Shown piece after piece: positions 39,328 to 51,897 of a stretch of 64,000 nucleotides of DNA. Numbering within the stretch: the stretch's first letter is position 1; every line of letters begins with the position of its first letter. Location: the NCBI RefSeq assembly GCF_014926585.1, contig NZ_CP045422.1, forward strand, positions 3,750,001 through 3,814,000. Direction: 5' to 3'. This stretch comes from Devosia beringensis. Its GTDB lineage: Bacteria; Pseudomonadota; Alphaproteobacteria; Rhizobiales; Devosiaceae. The notes under the pieces were generated by a model that saw only the letters and a list, made by a program, of their open reading frames with translations, was not told where the DNA came from and ran no database searches. Position numbers and translations under genes: made by a program.

Positions 39328-40683
39328 ATGACGGAACTTTTGTCGATCATCCTGGCTGCCGGCGAAGGCACCCGCATGCGCTCCAGCACGCCCAAGGTGC
39401 TGCATCCGGTGGGCGGGCTGCCGATCATCGGCCACGTGACGCGGGCCGCGCGCGACGCGGGATCGAGCCGCATCGCACTGGTCACCGGCCCGCGGCATGC
39501 GGCGATCCGCCAGGCGGTGACCGCGATGCAGCCCGATGTGGTGCATTTCGAGCAGGCCGAGGCCAAGGGGACCGGCCACGCCGCCGCCATGGCGCGGGAG
39601 CTGTTTACCGATGCCGAGGGCTATATTGCGGTGGTCTATGGCGATCACCCACGCCTGCGGGGCGAGAACTTCCGCGTCGTGCTCGACCGGCTTGATGCCG
39701 GCCTGGATGTCGCCATTCTCGGTTTCGAGCCGAAGGATCCGACCGGCTATGGCCGCTTCATCACCGATGGCGAAACCCTGCTGGCGATCCGCGAGCACAA
39801 GGATGCCAGCGAAGAAGAGCGGCGCATCCGGCTGTGCAATGCCTGCATCCTGGCGTTCCGGGCCGAGGTCTTTCGCGACCTGATCGACCGGATCGAAAAC
39901 GACAATGTGCAGAGCGAATATTACATTACCGACCTTGTCGGGCTGGCGAACAAGGCGGGCAAGAAGGTCGGCTTCGGCATTGCGCCTGAAGATGATGTGA
40001 TGGGCGTCAATGACCGCAGCCAGCTGGCGCGGGCCGAGGGCCTGTTCCAGGATGTGCGGCGGGAAGACTTCATGAAGGCCGGCGTCACCCTCAAGGACCC
40101 CAAGAGCGTGTGGTTCTCCTACGATACCGAGATTGCCCAGGACGTGACCATCGAGCCCAATGTGGTGTTCGGCCCCGGGGTGAAGATCGAGAGCGGCGCG
40201 GTGATCCATGCTTTCAGCCATATCGAAGGCGCCCATGTCGGGTCCAATGCGTCGGTCGGTCCTTTTGCCCGGCTGCGGCCGGGCGCCAATCTGGGCGCGG
40301 ACGTCAAGGTGGGCAATTTCGTCGAGATCAAGCAAGCCGAGATCGGTGCCGGCGCCAAGATCAGCCATCTCAGCTATATCGGCGACGCCAGTATCGGCGC
40401 CGAGGTCAATATCGGCGCTGGGGTGATCACTGTGAACTATGACGGCTACAACAAGCAACGCACCATTGTTGGCGACAATGCCTTTATCGGCTCGAACTCC
40501 GCACTGGTGGCGCCGGTCACGGTGGGCGAGGGGGCGCTGGTGGGCAGTGGTAGTGTGATCACCGAAGATGTAGAAGCAGATGCTCTGGCGCTTGGTCGCG
40601 GCCGCCAGATCAACAAGCCGGGACGGGCCAAGGCGATCTTTGCCGAAGCCCAGGCGAAAAAACTCAGCAAGAAGGGCCTCTAG
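39328..40683 (+). CDS. glmU: Bifunctional UDP-N-acetylglucosamine pyrophosphorylase / glucosamine-1-phosphate acetyltransferase
   Basis: GlmU makes UDP-GlcNAc for peptidoglycan and lipopolysaccharide. The 451-residue protein has the N-terminal uridylyltransferase signature SIILAAGEGTRMRSSTPKVLHP (residues 6-27). A C-terminal left-handed beta-helix acetyltransferase follows (from about 245) with VGNFVEIKQAEIGAGAKISH and NYDGYNKQRT, which carries the catalytic His region. The length is normal. glmS follows 2 bases after the stop, so the two enzymes of the pathway are one operon. Confidence 0.98.
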   Translation: MTELLSIILAAGEGTRMRSSTPKVLHPVGGLPIIGHVTRAARDAGSSRIALVTGPRHAAIRQAVTAMQPDVVHFEQAEAKGTGHAAAMARELFTDAEGYIAVVYGDHPRLRGENFRVVLDRLDAGLDVAILGFEPKDPTGYGRFITDGETLLAIREHKDASEEERRIRLCNACILAFRAEVFRDLIDRIENDNVQSEYYITDLVGLANKAGKKVGFGIAPEDDVMGVNDRSQLARAEGLFQDVRREDFMKAGVTLKDPKSVWFSYDTEIAQDVTIEPNVVFGPGVKIESGAVIHAFSHIEGAHVGSNASVGPFARLRPGANLGADVKVGNFVEIKQAEIGAGAKISHLSYIGDASIGAEVNIGAGVITVNYDGYNKQRTIVGDNAFIGSNSALVAPVTVGEGALVGSGSVITEDVEADALALGRGRQINKPGRAKAIFAEAQAKKLSKKGL

Positions 40684-40685
40684 CC

Positions 40686-42521
40686 ATGTGCGGGATTGTC
40701 GGGATTGTCGGGATTGTCGGCGGCGAACCAGTCGCCGGCCGTCTAGTGGACGCGCTCAAGCGCCTCGAATATCGCGGCTATGACAGCGCCGGCGTCGCCA
40801 CGCTGGTGGGCGGCAGCATCGACCGCCGCCGCGCCGAGGGCAAGCTGGGCAATCTGGCGCAGAAGCTGGCCTTCGAGCCGCTGAGTGGGCAGATCGGCAT
40901 TGGCCACACGCGCTGGGCCACGCATGGCGCGCCGACCGAGCAGAATGCCCATCCGCATGCCACCGACCGCGTCGCCGTGGTGCATAATGGCATTATCGAA
41001 AACTATCGCGACATGCTGGCCGACCTGGCCAAGGACGGCTATCTGCCGACCACCCAGACCGATACCGAGGCGGTGGCGCTCTGGACCACGCGCGAGCTGG
41101 CCAAGGGCGCCGACCCCGAACTGGCCGTGGCCCGCACGCTCAAGGTGCTGCGCGGCGCCTTTGCGCTGGCCTTCATGTTCCGCGGCGAGGAGGGCCTGCT
41201 GATCGCGGCCCGGCACGGCGCGCCGCTGGCCATCGGCTATGGCGCAACGGAAATGTATCTGGGGTCGGACGCCATGGCGCTGGCGCCGTTCACGGCCCGG
41301 CTGAGCTATCTCGAAGACGGCGACTGGGCGGTCATCACGCCCCGGGGCGTGACCATCCGCGACGGCAAGGACGCCATCGTGCAGCGCGAGCAGCAGATTT
41401 CCCAGACCTCGGCGCTGATGGTGGACAAGGGTAATCACCGCCATTTCATGGCCAAGGAAATCTACGAGCAGCCCGAGACTATCGGCCATACGCTCAGCCA
41501 CTATGTCGATATGGGCGCCGAACGCGTCGCCATCCGCGAAAACCTGCCGTTCAACTTTGCCGACTTGACCCGGTTGACCATCAGCGCCTGTGGCACGGCT
41601 TTTCTGGCCGGCGCCGTGGCCAAGTACTGGTTCGAGCGCTATGCGCGGCTGCCGGTGGATATCGATGTGGCATCCGAATTCCGCTATCGCGAGCCACCGC
41701 TGGAAAAGGGCGGGCTGTCGCTGTTTATCTCCCAGTCCGGCGAGACGGCCGATACGCTGGCGGCTTTGCGCTATTGCGCCAGCCAGGGCCAGCATGTGGC
41801 CGCGCTGGTCAATACGGTGGAATCGACCATTGCGCGCGAATCCGACGTAGTGTTCCCGATCCTGTGCGGCCCGGAAATCGGCGTTGCCTCGACCAAGGCG
41901 CTGACGGCGCAGCTGACGGCGCTGGCGAGCCTTGCCATCGCCGCCGGACGCGCGCGTGGCGTGCTGAGCGCCGAGCAGGAGACCGAGCTGGTGCGGGCGC
42001 TGATCAGCCTGCCGACGGCGGTGTCCGAGGCGCTGGGCACCGAGGACCAGATCAAGGACATCGCGAAGGGGCTGAGCAAGGCCAAGGACGTGCTCTATCT
42101 CGGGCGTGGCCCGATGTTCCCCATCGCCATGGAAGGCGCGCTCAAGCTCAAGGAAATCAGCTACATCCACGCTGAAGGTTATGCAGCGGGTGAACTCAAG
42201 CATGGCCCCATCGCCCTGGTGGATGAAGCCATGCCGGTCATCGTGGTGGCGCCCTCGGACGAGCTGGTCGACAAGACGCTGTCCAACATGCAGGAAGTGG
42301 CGGCGCGGGGCGGCAAGATCATCCTGATCACCGACCCCGAGGGCGCCAAGACGGTGGGCCATGGCGTCGCCGACATCATCCTGATCCCGCATGTCTCGAG
42401 CTTCGTGGCGCCGATCCTGGCCACCATCCCCGTGCAATTGCTGGCCTATCACACGGCGGTGTTCATGGGCACGGATGTGGACCAGCCGCGCAATCTGGCG
42501 AAATCGGTGACGGTGGAGTAG
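40686..42521 (+). CDS. glmS: Glutamine--fructose-6-phosphate aminotransferase (isomerizing)
   Basis: GlmS converts fructose-6-phosphate and glutamine to glucosamine-6-phosphate. The 611-residue protein has an N-terminal class II glutaminase domain with the nucleophile Cys2 (MCGIVGI), RWATHGAPTEQNAHPH and HNGIIENY, then two SIS sugar-isomerase domains (SACGTAFLAG; YLGRGPMFPIAMEGALKLKEISYIHAE) and the C-terminal PRNLAKSVTVE. The N-terminus contains IVGIVGIVGG, encoded by three tandem 9-base repeats, three residues longer than most family members. Confidence 0.98.
   Translation: MCGIVGIVGIVGGEPVAGRLVDALKRLEYRGYDSAGVATLVGGSIDRRRAEGKLGNLAQKLAFEPLSGQIGIGHTRWATHGAPTEQNAHPHATDRVAVVHNGIIENYRDMLADLAKDGYLPTTQTDTEAVALWTTRELAKGADPELAVARTLKVLRGAFALAFMFRGEEGLLIAARHGAPLAIGYGATEMYLGSDAMALAPFTARLSYLEDGDWAVITPRGVTIRDGKDAIVQREQQISQTSALMVDKGNHRHFMAKEIYEQPETIGHTLSHYVDMGAERVAIRENLPFNFADLTRLTISACGTAFLAGAVAKYWFERYARLPVDIDVASEFRYREPPLEKGGLSLFISQSGETADTLAALRYCASQGQHVAALVNTVESTIARESDVVFPILCGPEIGVASTKALTAQLTALASLAIAAGRARGVLSAEQETELVRALISLPTAVSEALGTEDQIKDIAKGLSKAKDVLYLGRGPMFPIAMEGALKLKEISYIHAEGYAAGELKHGPIALVDEAMPVIVVAPSDELVDKTLSNMQEVAARGGKIILITDPEGAKTVGHGVADIILIPHVSSFVAPILATIPVQLLAYHTAVFMGTDVDQPRNLAKSVTVE
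40692..40718 (+). repeat. Three tandem copies of a 9-bp unit at the start of glmS
   Basis: GGGATTGTC is repeated three times without any mismatch from codon 3 onwards. Gain or loss of a unit keeps the frame and changes the protein by three residues (GIV) next to the catalytic Cys2. Confidence 0.9.
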
Positions 42522-42525
42522 GGCG

Positions 42526-44634
42526 CTACCCCGCCCTGATCAGCGGGATCGCCAGCTCCTTGCGGAAGAGATAGAGCGCCGTGCGGGCGGCCTGGCCTGC
42601 CGGGCCGGTCAGTGCCGGATCGGCGGTTAACAGCGCCTTGGCGTCGTCATGGGCGTAGTCGAGGAGATGGCGGTGTACGTCGGGCACGGCGAGGCGATAG
42701 CCGGGCATGCCGGACTGGCGGGTGCCGAGCACGTCGCCCTGGCCGCGCAGCTCGAGATCGCGCTCGGCGATGACGAAGCCATCCTCGGTGGACTTGATGG
42801 TGTCCAGTCGGGCCTTGGCGGTTTCGCTGAGATTGCCCTTGTAGAGCAGCAGACACGACGAGCGGGTCGAGCCGCGGCCGACGCGGCCGCGCAACTGGTG
42901 CAGTTGGGCGAGGCCAAAGCGCTCGGCATGCTCGATGATCATGATCGAGGCATTGGGCACGTCGACGCCCACCTCGATGACGGTGGTGGCGACCAGAAGC
43001 TTGATTTCATTGGCGGAAAAGCGAGTCATGACGTCCTGCTTGGCGGCGGCGCTCATGCGGCCATGCACCAGGGCGACCTGGTCGCCGAAGACCTTTTGCA
43101 GTTCGGCGAAGCGGTCCTCGGCGGCCATGACGTCAAGATGCTCGCTTTCCTCGACCAGCGGGCAGACCCAGAAGGCTTGGGCCCCATCGTCGAGACGGGC
43201 CTGCAGACGGCTGACGACGCGATCATAGTCGCCGATGGATAACACTGCCGTATCAATGGGTTGGCGGCCCTTTGGCTTTTCGCGCAGGATGCTGACATCC
43301 ATGTCGCCAAAGTGCGTGAGCACCAGGGTGCGCGGGATCGGCGTGGCGGTCATGACCAGCAGGTCGGTATGCCTGCCCTTGTCGGAAAGGGCGAGGCGTT
43401 GGTGCACGCCGAAGCGGTGCTGCTCGTCGACGACGGTGAGGCCCAGATTGTGGAACTCCACGCCGGACTGGAACAGCGCATGGGTGCCGACCACGATGTC
43501 GGTGCTGCCATCGGCAATGCCGGCCAGCTTGGCGCGGCGCTCGGCGGCACCCATCTTGCCGGTGAGCAGTTCGCAGCCAAGACCCGCCAAATCACACAAG
43601 GGCTTCAACGTCTTGAAGTGCTGGGCGGCGAGCAGTTCGGTGGGCGCCATCAGCGCCGACTGGACGCCACTCTCAACCATGGCAGCCATGGCCATCAGCG
43701 CCACCACGGTCTTGCCGGCGCCGACATCGCCCTGCAGCAGGCGCGACATGCGGTTGGGCGAGGCGAGGTCAGCGCGGATTTCACCAATCGCCGCCAACTG
43801 CCCCTCGGTGAGGGAAAAGGGTAACAGACTGCTCACCTTGAGTGTCACGTCACCGGTGAAAGTGCGACTGATGCCGCGGTCGGCGACCATGGTCGAGCGG
43901 ATCAGCTGCAGGGTCAGCTGACCGGCAAAATACTCATCATAGGCAAGGCGCTGGCGGGCAGGCGCCCAGAGCTGGGCCTCATCCGGATTGGCCGGCAGGT
44001 GCACCATGCGCATGGCATCGGCAAAACTGGGCCATTTGCGCTGCCCCATTGTAGCAGTATCGATCCATTCGGGGATAGCGGGCAGGCTGTCGACCACCTG
44101 GCGCACCAGCTTGGCCAACGCCTTCGAACTCAGGCCCTGCGTCAGCGGATAGACCGGCTCGACCAGGGGCAGGCTGGCAAACTTGTCGGGCTCGACGATG
44201 TAGTCGGGATGGGTGATCTGCTTTTCGCCTTTGAAGAAACCCAGCGTGCCCGAGACATAGCGCTGCTCGCCCACGGGCAGGGCCTTCTCCACCCAACCGC
44301 CCTGGGCGCGAAAGAAAACCAATTGCACGTCGCCGGTCTCGTCATGGGCAAAGACCCGGTGCGGCACATGCGGCTTGCCGTGCGGCGGCGGCTGGTGCCG
44401 GTCGATATGGATCAGCAGGGTGACGATCTGGTTGAGATAGGCCTCGGCGATGCCGACCTGGCGGCGCCGGTCCACCACGCCCGAAGGCATGTGCATCAGG
44501 ATATCGAGGGCAATGGCCTCCTGGCCATCGGGCGCGCCGAAGAACCGCGTCAGCAGCGCAGCCAGCTTGTCGCCGACACCCTTGATCGAGTGCAGCGAGG
44601 CAAACAGTGGTGAGAGGCTTTCTGGACGCGACAC
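42526..44634 (-). CDS. recG: ATP-dependent DNA helicase RecG
   Basis: RecG remodels stalled replication forks and branched DNA. The protein of about 702 residues has the N-terminal wedge/OB domain (HSIKGVGDKLAALL at the start), Walker A LLQGDVGAGKTVVALM, the DEQHRFGV box, TATPIPRTL, and the C-terminal QLRGRVGRG and LELRGQGDVLGTRQSG motifs. GTG 44634 was chosen because AGGAG lies 10 bases upstream and homology begins there; GTG 44655 is seven codons longer. It converges on glmS with 4 bases between the stops. Confidence 0.96.
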   Translation of the reverse strand: MSRPESLSPLFASLHSIKGVGDKLAALLTRFFGAPDGQEAIALDILMHMPSGVVDRRRQVGIAEAYLNQIVTLLIHIDRHQPPPHGKPHVPHRVFAHDETGDVQLVFFRAQGGWVEKALPVGEQRYVSGTLGFFKGEKQITHPDYIVEPDKFASLPLVEPVYPLTQGLSSKALAKLVRQVVDSLPAIPEWIDTATMGQRKWPSFADAMRMVHLPANPDEAQLWAPARQRLAYDEYFAGQLTLQLIRSTMVADRGISRTFTGDVTLKVSSLLPFSLTEGQLAAIGEIRADLASPNRMSRLLQGDVGAGKTVVALMAMAAMVESGVQSALMAPTELLAAQHFKTLKPLCDLAGLGCELLTGKMGAAERRAKLAGIADGSTDIVVGTHALFQSGVEFHNLGLTVVDEQHRFGVHQRLALSDKGRHTDLLVMTATPIPRTLVLTHFGDMDVSILREKPKGRQPIDTAVLSIGDYDRVVSRLQARLDDGAQAFWVCPLVEESEHLDVMAAEDRFAELQKVFGDQVALVHGRMSAAAKQDVMTRFSANEIKLLVATTVIEVGVDVPNASIMIIEHAERFGLAQLHQLRGRVGRGSTRSSCLLLYKGNLSETAKARLDTIKSTEDGFVIAERDLELRGQGDVLGTRQSGMPGYRLAVPDVHRHLLDYAHDDAKALLTADPALTGPAGQAARTALYLFRKELAIPLIRAG

Positions 44635-44736
44635 GGCAGTGATTCTCCTGACCACAGGGTACAGGTGTTGGGTTGCCGATTGGCGCGGGTGGCTCGAAAT
44701 CCACCACGCAATGTCGTGTCGGGCGACTGGAGGAGC

Positions 44737-44892
44737 CTAAAGCTCCCTCAAATCATCTGCCGACCACCAGGCGATGACCACGATGCCGAGGTCGATCACG
44801 CGAACCTGTCGGTTGCGTTCGGCGCTCCGCATCTGCCAGCGCGGCTTGATCTTGAGAACACCGCCCCGCGTCCTGAAGCTGATCCACGACAT
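44737..44892 (-). CDS. Small protein of unknown function (51 residues)
   Basis: ATG 44892 is preceded by TGGAGGAG with an 8-base spacing, one of the best ribosome-binding sites in the window. The frame runs to TAG 44737-44739. The protein starts MSWISFRTRGGVLKIKPRW and ends WWSADDLREL. It is strongly basic in the first half (QMRSAERNRQVRVID), then has a short hydrophobic stretch. I recognise no family. It lies in the gap between recG and sdhE and may be transcribed from the same promoter region as recG. Confidence 0.55.
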   Translation of the reverse strand: MSWISFRTRGGVLKIKPRWQMRSAERNRQVRVIDLGIVVIAWWSADDLREL

Positions 44893-45085
44893 CTAGAACT
44901 CCTCCAAGATGTTGAGCGCCTTCAATAAAGCAATAAATGGCCCTGGGTGGAATATGCAGATTTCTGGAACCAGCCACTCACCCAGTGCCCAACGGGCACC
45001 GGGATCGGTTGTCGCAGCGCTGTTGGGGCTGACAAGGCCGCGCGATCCGCGTACACACAAGCTCAATCAACCACCTTTCGGGATC

Positions 45086-45372
45086 ATGGCGCGTCAAATG
45101 ACTGCCGGTGAAGATATTGCCATGCGCCGCAAGAAGCTGCGCTACCGTGCCTGGCACCGCGGAACCAAGGAGATGGACCTCATCCTGGGGCCCTATGCCG
45201 ATGCCCATACCGAGGCGCTCGACACGGCCGGCCTCGACCGGCTCGAGGCGCTGATGAGCGAGGAAGATCCGCCCCTGCTCACCTGGGTGATGGGGCAGGT
45301 GACGCCGCCAGACCATATCGATCTCGAGTTTCTGGCCGACGTAATAGCCGACCATCACGCCCGGCTGGCCAA

Positions 45373-45376
<4 letters not shown>
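45086..45376 (+). CDS. sdhE: FAD assembly factor SdhE (DUF339)
   Basis: SdhE helps attach FAD covalently to the SdhA subunit of succinate dehydrogenase. The protein of about 96 residues carries the family signature RYRAWHRGTKEMDLILG with the RGxxE motif (Arg25, Gly26, Glu29), followed by LEALMSEEDPPLLTWVMG. Start ATG 45086 is used; ATG 45098 and 45122 are shorter options. Its TGA overlaps the mfd ATG (ATGA). The pairing with mfd is not functional in any obvious way. Confidence 0.92.
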
Positions 45377-48858
<3,482 letters not shown>

Positions 48859-49003
48859 CGCACCGGCATAAACCCTGTCTCGCCATAATGCTTTGGCATG
48901 AGCTATTGGTCATGGTATTGCCCGAATTAAGCACTTGAAGGGCAGTTCAATATTCAAGGTGGCGTCAAGTCACCGGGACCGCCAAAAAAGCCAAGGAAAT
49001 TCT

Positions 49004-49756
49004 ATGAACTTCAGGAAACCCCTCGTCGCCGGTTTTGCGGTGGCTGCGCTTACGCTGTCCTCGATGTCGGCCTTTGCACAGGACGCAGCGCCTGCGCCCG
49101 CTCCGGATGCCGCCGCCACCGAGGCGCCAGCCGCCGATCCCGCTGCTGCCACCGACGCTGCCGCTCCGGCGGAAGGCGCCGCCTCGTCCAACTGGCTCAA
49201 GGTTTGCGATCCGCTGCCCGATGGCCAGAAGGCCTGTATCCTGCGCCAGGTTGTGGTGGCCAATGGCCAGTTCCTCGGCTCGTTCCTGCTGCGTGACGAT
49301 CCGGGCCAGGAAAGCCGCCTGCTGGCCGTTGCTGCCGTGCCACTCGGCGTGCTGCTGCCGTTCGGCCTGACCTGGCAGATCGACGGCTCCAAGCCGGTGC
49401 GCGTGCCCTATATGCTGTGCGACCCCACCTCGTGCGCCACCCAGCTGGTGATCAACGAGCAGTATGTGAGTTCGCTCAAGAAGGGCAGCACACTCAAGCT
49501 GACCGCCAAGAACCGCCAGAACCAGGATCTGACCATCGAGATCAACCTGGCCGGCTTTACAGCCACCTATGACGGCGAAACTGCCATCACTTTCGACGAA
49601 TTCCGCCAGGAAACCACCGGCGCGAACGCGCTGGAGCAGGTCTTGCAGGATCGCGCCGAGGAACTGCGCAAGCAGCTTGAGACCCCGGCGGCAGACGGTG
49701 CTGCGGCACCGGCAGCCGATGCGCCTGCCGCGGCGCCGGCGCCGGCTGCCCAGTAA
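49004..49756 (+). CDS. Invasion-associated locus B (IalB) family secreted protein
   Basis: The 250-residue protein has a signal peptide (about 1-25, ending AFA), an Ala/Pro-rich linker (about 26-60), the IalB domain with NWLKVCDPLPDGQKACILRQ and PYMLCDPTSCATQLVI (four conserved cysteines in two likely disulfides), and an Ala/Pro-rich tail. IalB was first described in Bartonella, but homologues are widespread in free-living Hyphomicrobiales, so the name does not imply pathogenesis. ATG 49004 follows AAGGA. A terminator follows. Confidence 0.9.
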   Translation: MNFRKPLVAGFAVAALTLSSMSAFAQDAAPAPAPDAAATEAPAADPAAATDAAAPAEGAASSNWLKVCDPLPDGQKACILRQVVVANGQFLGSFLLRDDPGQESRLLAVAAVPLGVLLPFGLTWQIDGSKPVRVPYMLCDPTSCATQLVINEQYVSSLKKGSTLKLTAKNRQNQDLTIEINLAGFTATYDGETAITFDEFRQETTGANALEQVLQDRAEELRKQLETPAADGAAAPAADAPAAAPAPAAQ

Positions 49757-49783
49757 GCCTGGACCAACCCATCGAGATTGCAG

Positions 49784-49815
49784 AGGGCGCGGGAAACCGT
49801 GCCCTTTCTGCTTTT
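49784..49815 (+). terminator. Rho-independent terminator after the ialB-type gene
   Basis: A 9-bp stem with one G-U pair (AGGGCGCGG at 49784-49792, CCGTGCCCT at 49797-49805) closes a GAAA tetraloop and is followed by TTCTGCTTTT. It overlaps the 3' end of the convergent monooxygenase gene by one base. Confidence 0.8.
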
Positions 49816-50978
49816 CAGCGGCGCCCCATGCCGATGGCGAAGGCCTGGCGGCGCAGGGCGGGGGCCAGCTTTAGCGCCCAGAGCCCGCCGGCGCGCAGTG
49901 CCTGGGCCGGGATCATATCGGCCAGTAGCGAGCGGAACAGCGTATCCACCATGGTGCCGGTGCGGGCCAGATCGGCTGCCCGGCGGCGCGCATAGTCGGC
50001 GCTGACCGCACCGGCCCAGCCGGCCTGCGTGCGATCGGCAACGGCGAGGGCGGCGGCCAGATCGGCGACGTCGCGCAGACCCAGATTGAGGCCCTGCGCG
50101 CCGATGGGCGGGAAGGCATGCGCGGACTCGCCGGTGAGCACGACGCCGTCGAGGCCGGCGCTGGCCACGCTGAGGGCGCTGAGCGGGAACACGACGGCGG
50201 ATGACGCCATGGCAATGCTGCCGAACAGGCGCTGCGACTTTTCGGCGAACAGGGTCAGCAGATGCTCGGCGCCGCCGGCCTGGGCCGCGCGCAGGGTTTC
50301 GGCGTCGTCGATCCAGACCAGGTTGGCGCGGTTATCGCCAGCGGGCACCAGGGTGAAGGGACCCTGGGGATAGTGGAACTCGATCGAGGTGCCGCCAATG
50401 GGCCGGCCCAGTTCGAGATCACAGACCAAAGCCGATTGGGTGAACGGACGGTCGCTGCTGCGCAGGCCGGCAGCCTGGCGCACGATGGACTTCTTGCCGT
50501 CGGCACCGACGATCAGTGGGGCCGTCAGGGTGGCGCCGTCGGGCAGGGTGACGCTCCAGCCGTCGCCAGTGAGCTGCAGGGAGGTGGCGCCCTGTGGCCG
50601 GATGGTGAGGTTGGGCAGGGTGGCGGCGACGGCGTGGAAACGCTCGAGCAGGCGCGCATTGCCGAAATTCCAGCCAAAGGCGTCGAGCCCGGCTTCCGTG
50701 GCGTCAAACAGGGTTTCGGGGGCGCGGATCAGGCGGCCGGTGGCGTCGATGATGCGGATCTGCGTCAGGGCATGGCCGAGGGTCTCAGGGGTGTCGATCA
50801 GGCCGGCCTGTTGCAGGTAATCGACGCTGGGCAGCATCAGCGCCGAGGTGCGGCGATCGGGCGGGGCGGGTGGCGCCAGGTGGATGGTGTGCAAGCCGGC
50901 CTGGGCGACGGCGATGGCGGCAGCGGTGCCGGCCAGCCCGCCGCCGACGACGATGGCGTCGGCGTCAAAGGGGCTCAT
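49815..50978 (-). CDS. UbiH/UbiF-type FAD-dependent monooxygenase
   Basis: The 387-residue protein is a class A flavin hydroxylase. It has the N-terminal FAD motif AIVVGGGLAGTAAAIAVAQAG (about residues 8-28), the middle DG motif LIVGADGKKSIVRQAAGL, and the second FAD motif GVVLTGESAHAFPPIGAQGLNLGLRDV. These features match ubiquinone-ring hydroxylases; which ring position is modified cannot be told. ATG 50978 overlaps the stop of the preceding transporter gene (ATGA), making it the last gene of a three-gene coupled operon with the YeeE/YedE pair. The C-terminus meets the ialB terminator. Confidence 0.9.
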   Translation of the reverse strand: MSPFDADAIVVGGGLAGTAAAIAVAQAGLHTIHLAPPAPPDRRTSALMLPSVDYLQQAGLIDTPETLGHALTQIRIIDATGRLIRAPETLFDATEAGLDAFGWNFGNARLLERFHAVAATLPNLTIRPQGATSLQLTGDGWSVTLPDGATLTAPLIVGADGKKSIVRQAAGLRSSDRPFTQSALVCDLELGRPIGGTSIEFHYPQGPFTLVPAGDNRANLVWIDDAETLRAAQAGGAEHLLTLFAEKSQRLFGSIAMASSAVVFPLSALSVASAGLDGVVLTGESAHAFPPIGAQGLNLGLRDVADLAAALAVADRTQAGWAGAVSADYARRRAADLARTGTMVDTLFRSLLADMIPAQALRAGGLWALKLAPALRRQAFAIGMGRR

Positions 50979-51445
50979 TTCGCATCCGCCAGACGCCGGG
51001 CATGGCCGCTGGGGACGAAGAGACTGCCGGCATAGGAGCCGATCAGCATGGTGAGCAGAAAAATCCACAGATCGTCGGGCATGAAGGCGATCAGCGAAAT
51101 GGCGGGGCCGGGGCAGATGCCGGCCATGCCCCAGCCGATGCCGAACAGCACCGCGCCGCCGATGAGGCGCCGGTCGATGCGATCATATTCGGGTTCGTGG
51201 AAGGCCTGGTCAAACAGCGGGGCCTGGCGGCTGCGGCTGATCCGGACGGCAATGAACATGATGACAATGGCCGGCACGATGACGAAGGCGAGGCTCGGAT
51301 CCCAGCCGCCGGACGGAATGGCGGTGACATCGAGAAAGCGCAGCACCTTGGTGGCATCCACCATCTGCGAGACATAAAGGCCGGCGCCAAACAGGCCGCC
51401 GCTCAGGGCCGCCGTCGCCAGATAGGGCAGTTTGAGATTGGCCAT
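50975..51445 (-). CDS. YeeE/YedE-type transporter, second half (DUF6691-like)
   Basis: The 156-residue membrane protein has about four hydrophobic segments and the motif GIGWGMAGICPGPAISLIAF with a conserved Cys (residue 111). In the longer YeeE/TsuA thiosulfate transporters the two halves are in one chain; here they are two genes, as in the PmpA/PmpB pairs. Import of thiosulfate or another sulfur compound is inferred. It overlaps the upstream half by TGATG and the downstream monooxygenase by ATGA. Confidence 0.88.
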   Translation of the reverse strand: MANLKLPYLATAALSGGLFGAGLYVSQMVDATKVLRFLDVTAIPSGGWDPSLAFVIVPAIVIMFIAVRISRSRQAPLFDQAFHEPEYDRIDRRLIGGAVLFGIGWGMAGICPGPAISLIAFMPDDLWIFLLTMLIGSYAGSLFVPSGHARRLADAK

Positions 51446-51897
51446 CAGACGATTCCCGTCACGGCAACGGTGAGCATGGCCACCGCAAAGAACACGGCCA
51501 CGGCCACCATGGACCGGCGCGACAGCCGGGCCAGGCCGCAGACGCCATGGCCGGAGGTGCAGCCATTGCCGATCTTGGTGCCGATGCCGGTGAGGAGGCC
51601 GGCAATGGCCAGCCAGACCGGGGTGGGAATGCCCCAGCCTGTCGGTGCGGGCACCAGTGTGGCGGGGACGTCGCCGCCCATGCCGATGGACGGCAGCAGG
51701 CGGGCGGCGAGGAAGGCGGCAGCGACCATGGCCAGCAGGAAGACGAGGCGCCAGACCAAGGTCTGGGCCGGTGGCAGCAATTGCCCGAAGACGCCGGAAA
51801 TGCCGGCGATGCGGCCATTGCCCAGCCACAGCACGGCTGAGGCCAGGCCAATCAGGCAACCGCCTAGGGCGGCGGTGAGCGGCGTGAACGATTCCAT
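51445..51897 (-). CDS. YeeE/YedE-type transporter, first half
   Basis: The 150-residue membrane protein carries the motif GTKIGNGCTSGHGVCGLARLS with two conserved cysteines (113 and 120), the sulfur-relay cysteines of YeeE/YedE proteins. It also has LGGCLIGLASAVLWLGNGRIAGISG near the N-terminus. It is the first gene of the operon; its TGA shares one base with the ATG of the next gene. The 188 bases upstream, shared with the divergent terC, contain no BigR/ArsR-type regulator gene, which often accompanies such pairs. Confidence 0.88.
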   Translation of the reverse strand: MESFTPLTAALGGCLIGLASAVLWLGNGRIAGISGVFGQLLPPAQTLVWRLVFLLAMVAAAFLAARLLPSIGMGGDVPATLVPAPTGWGIPTPVWLAIAGLLTGIGTKIGNGCTSGHGVCGLARLSRRSMVAVAVFFAVAMLTVAVTGIV

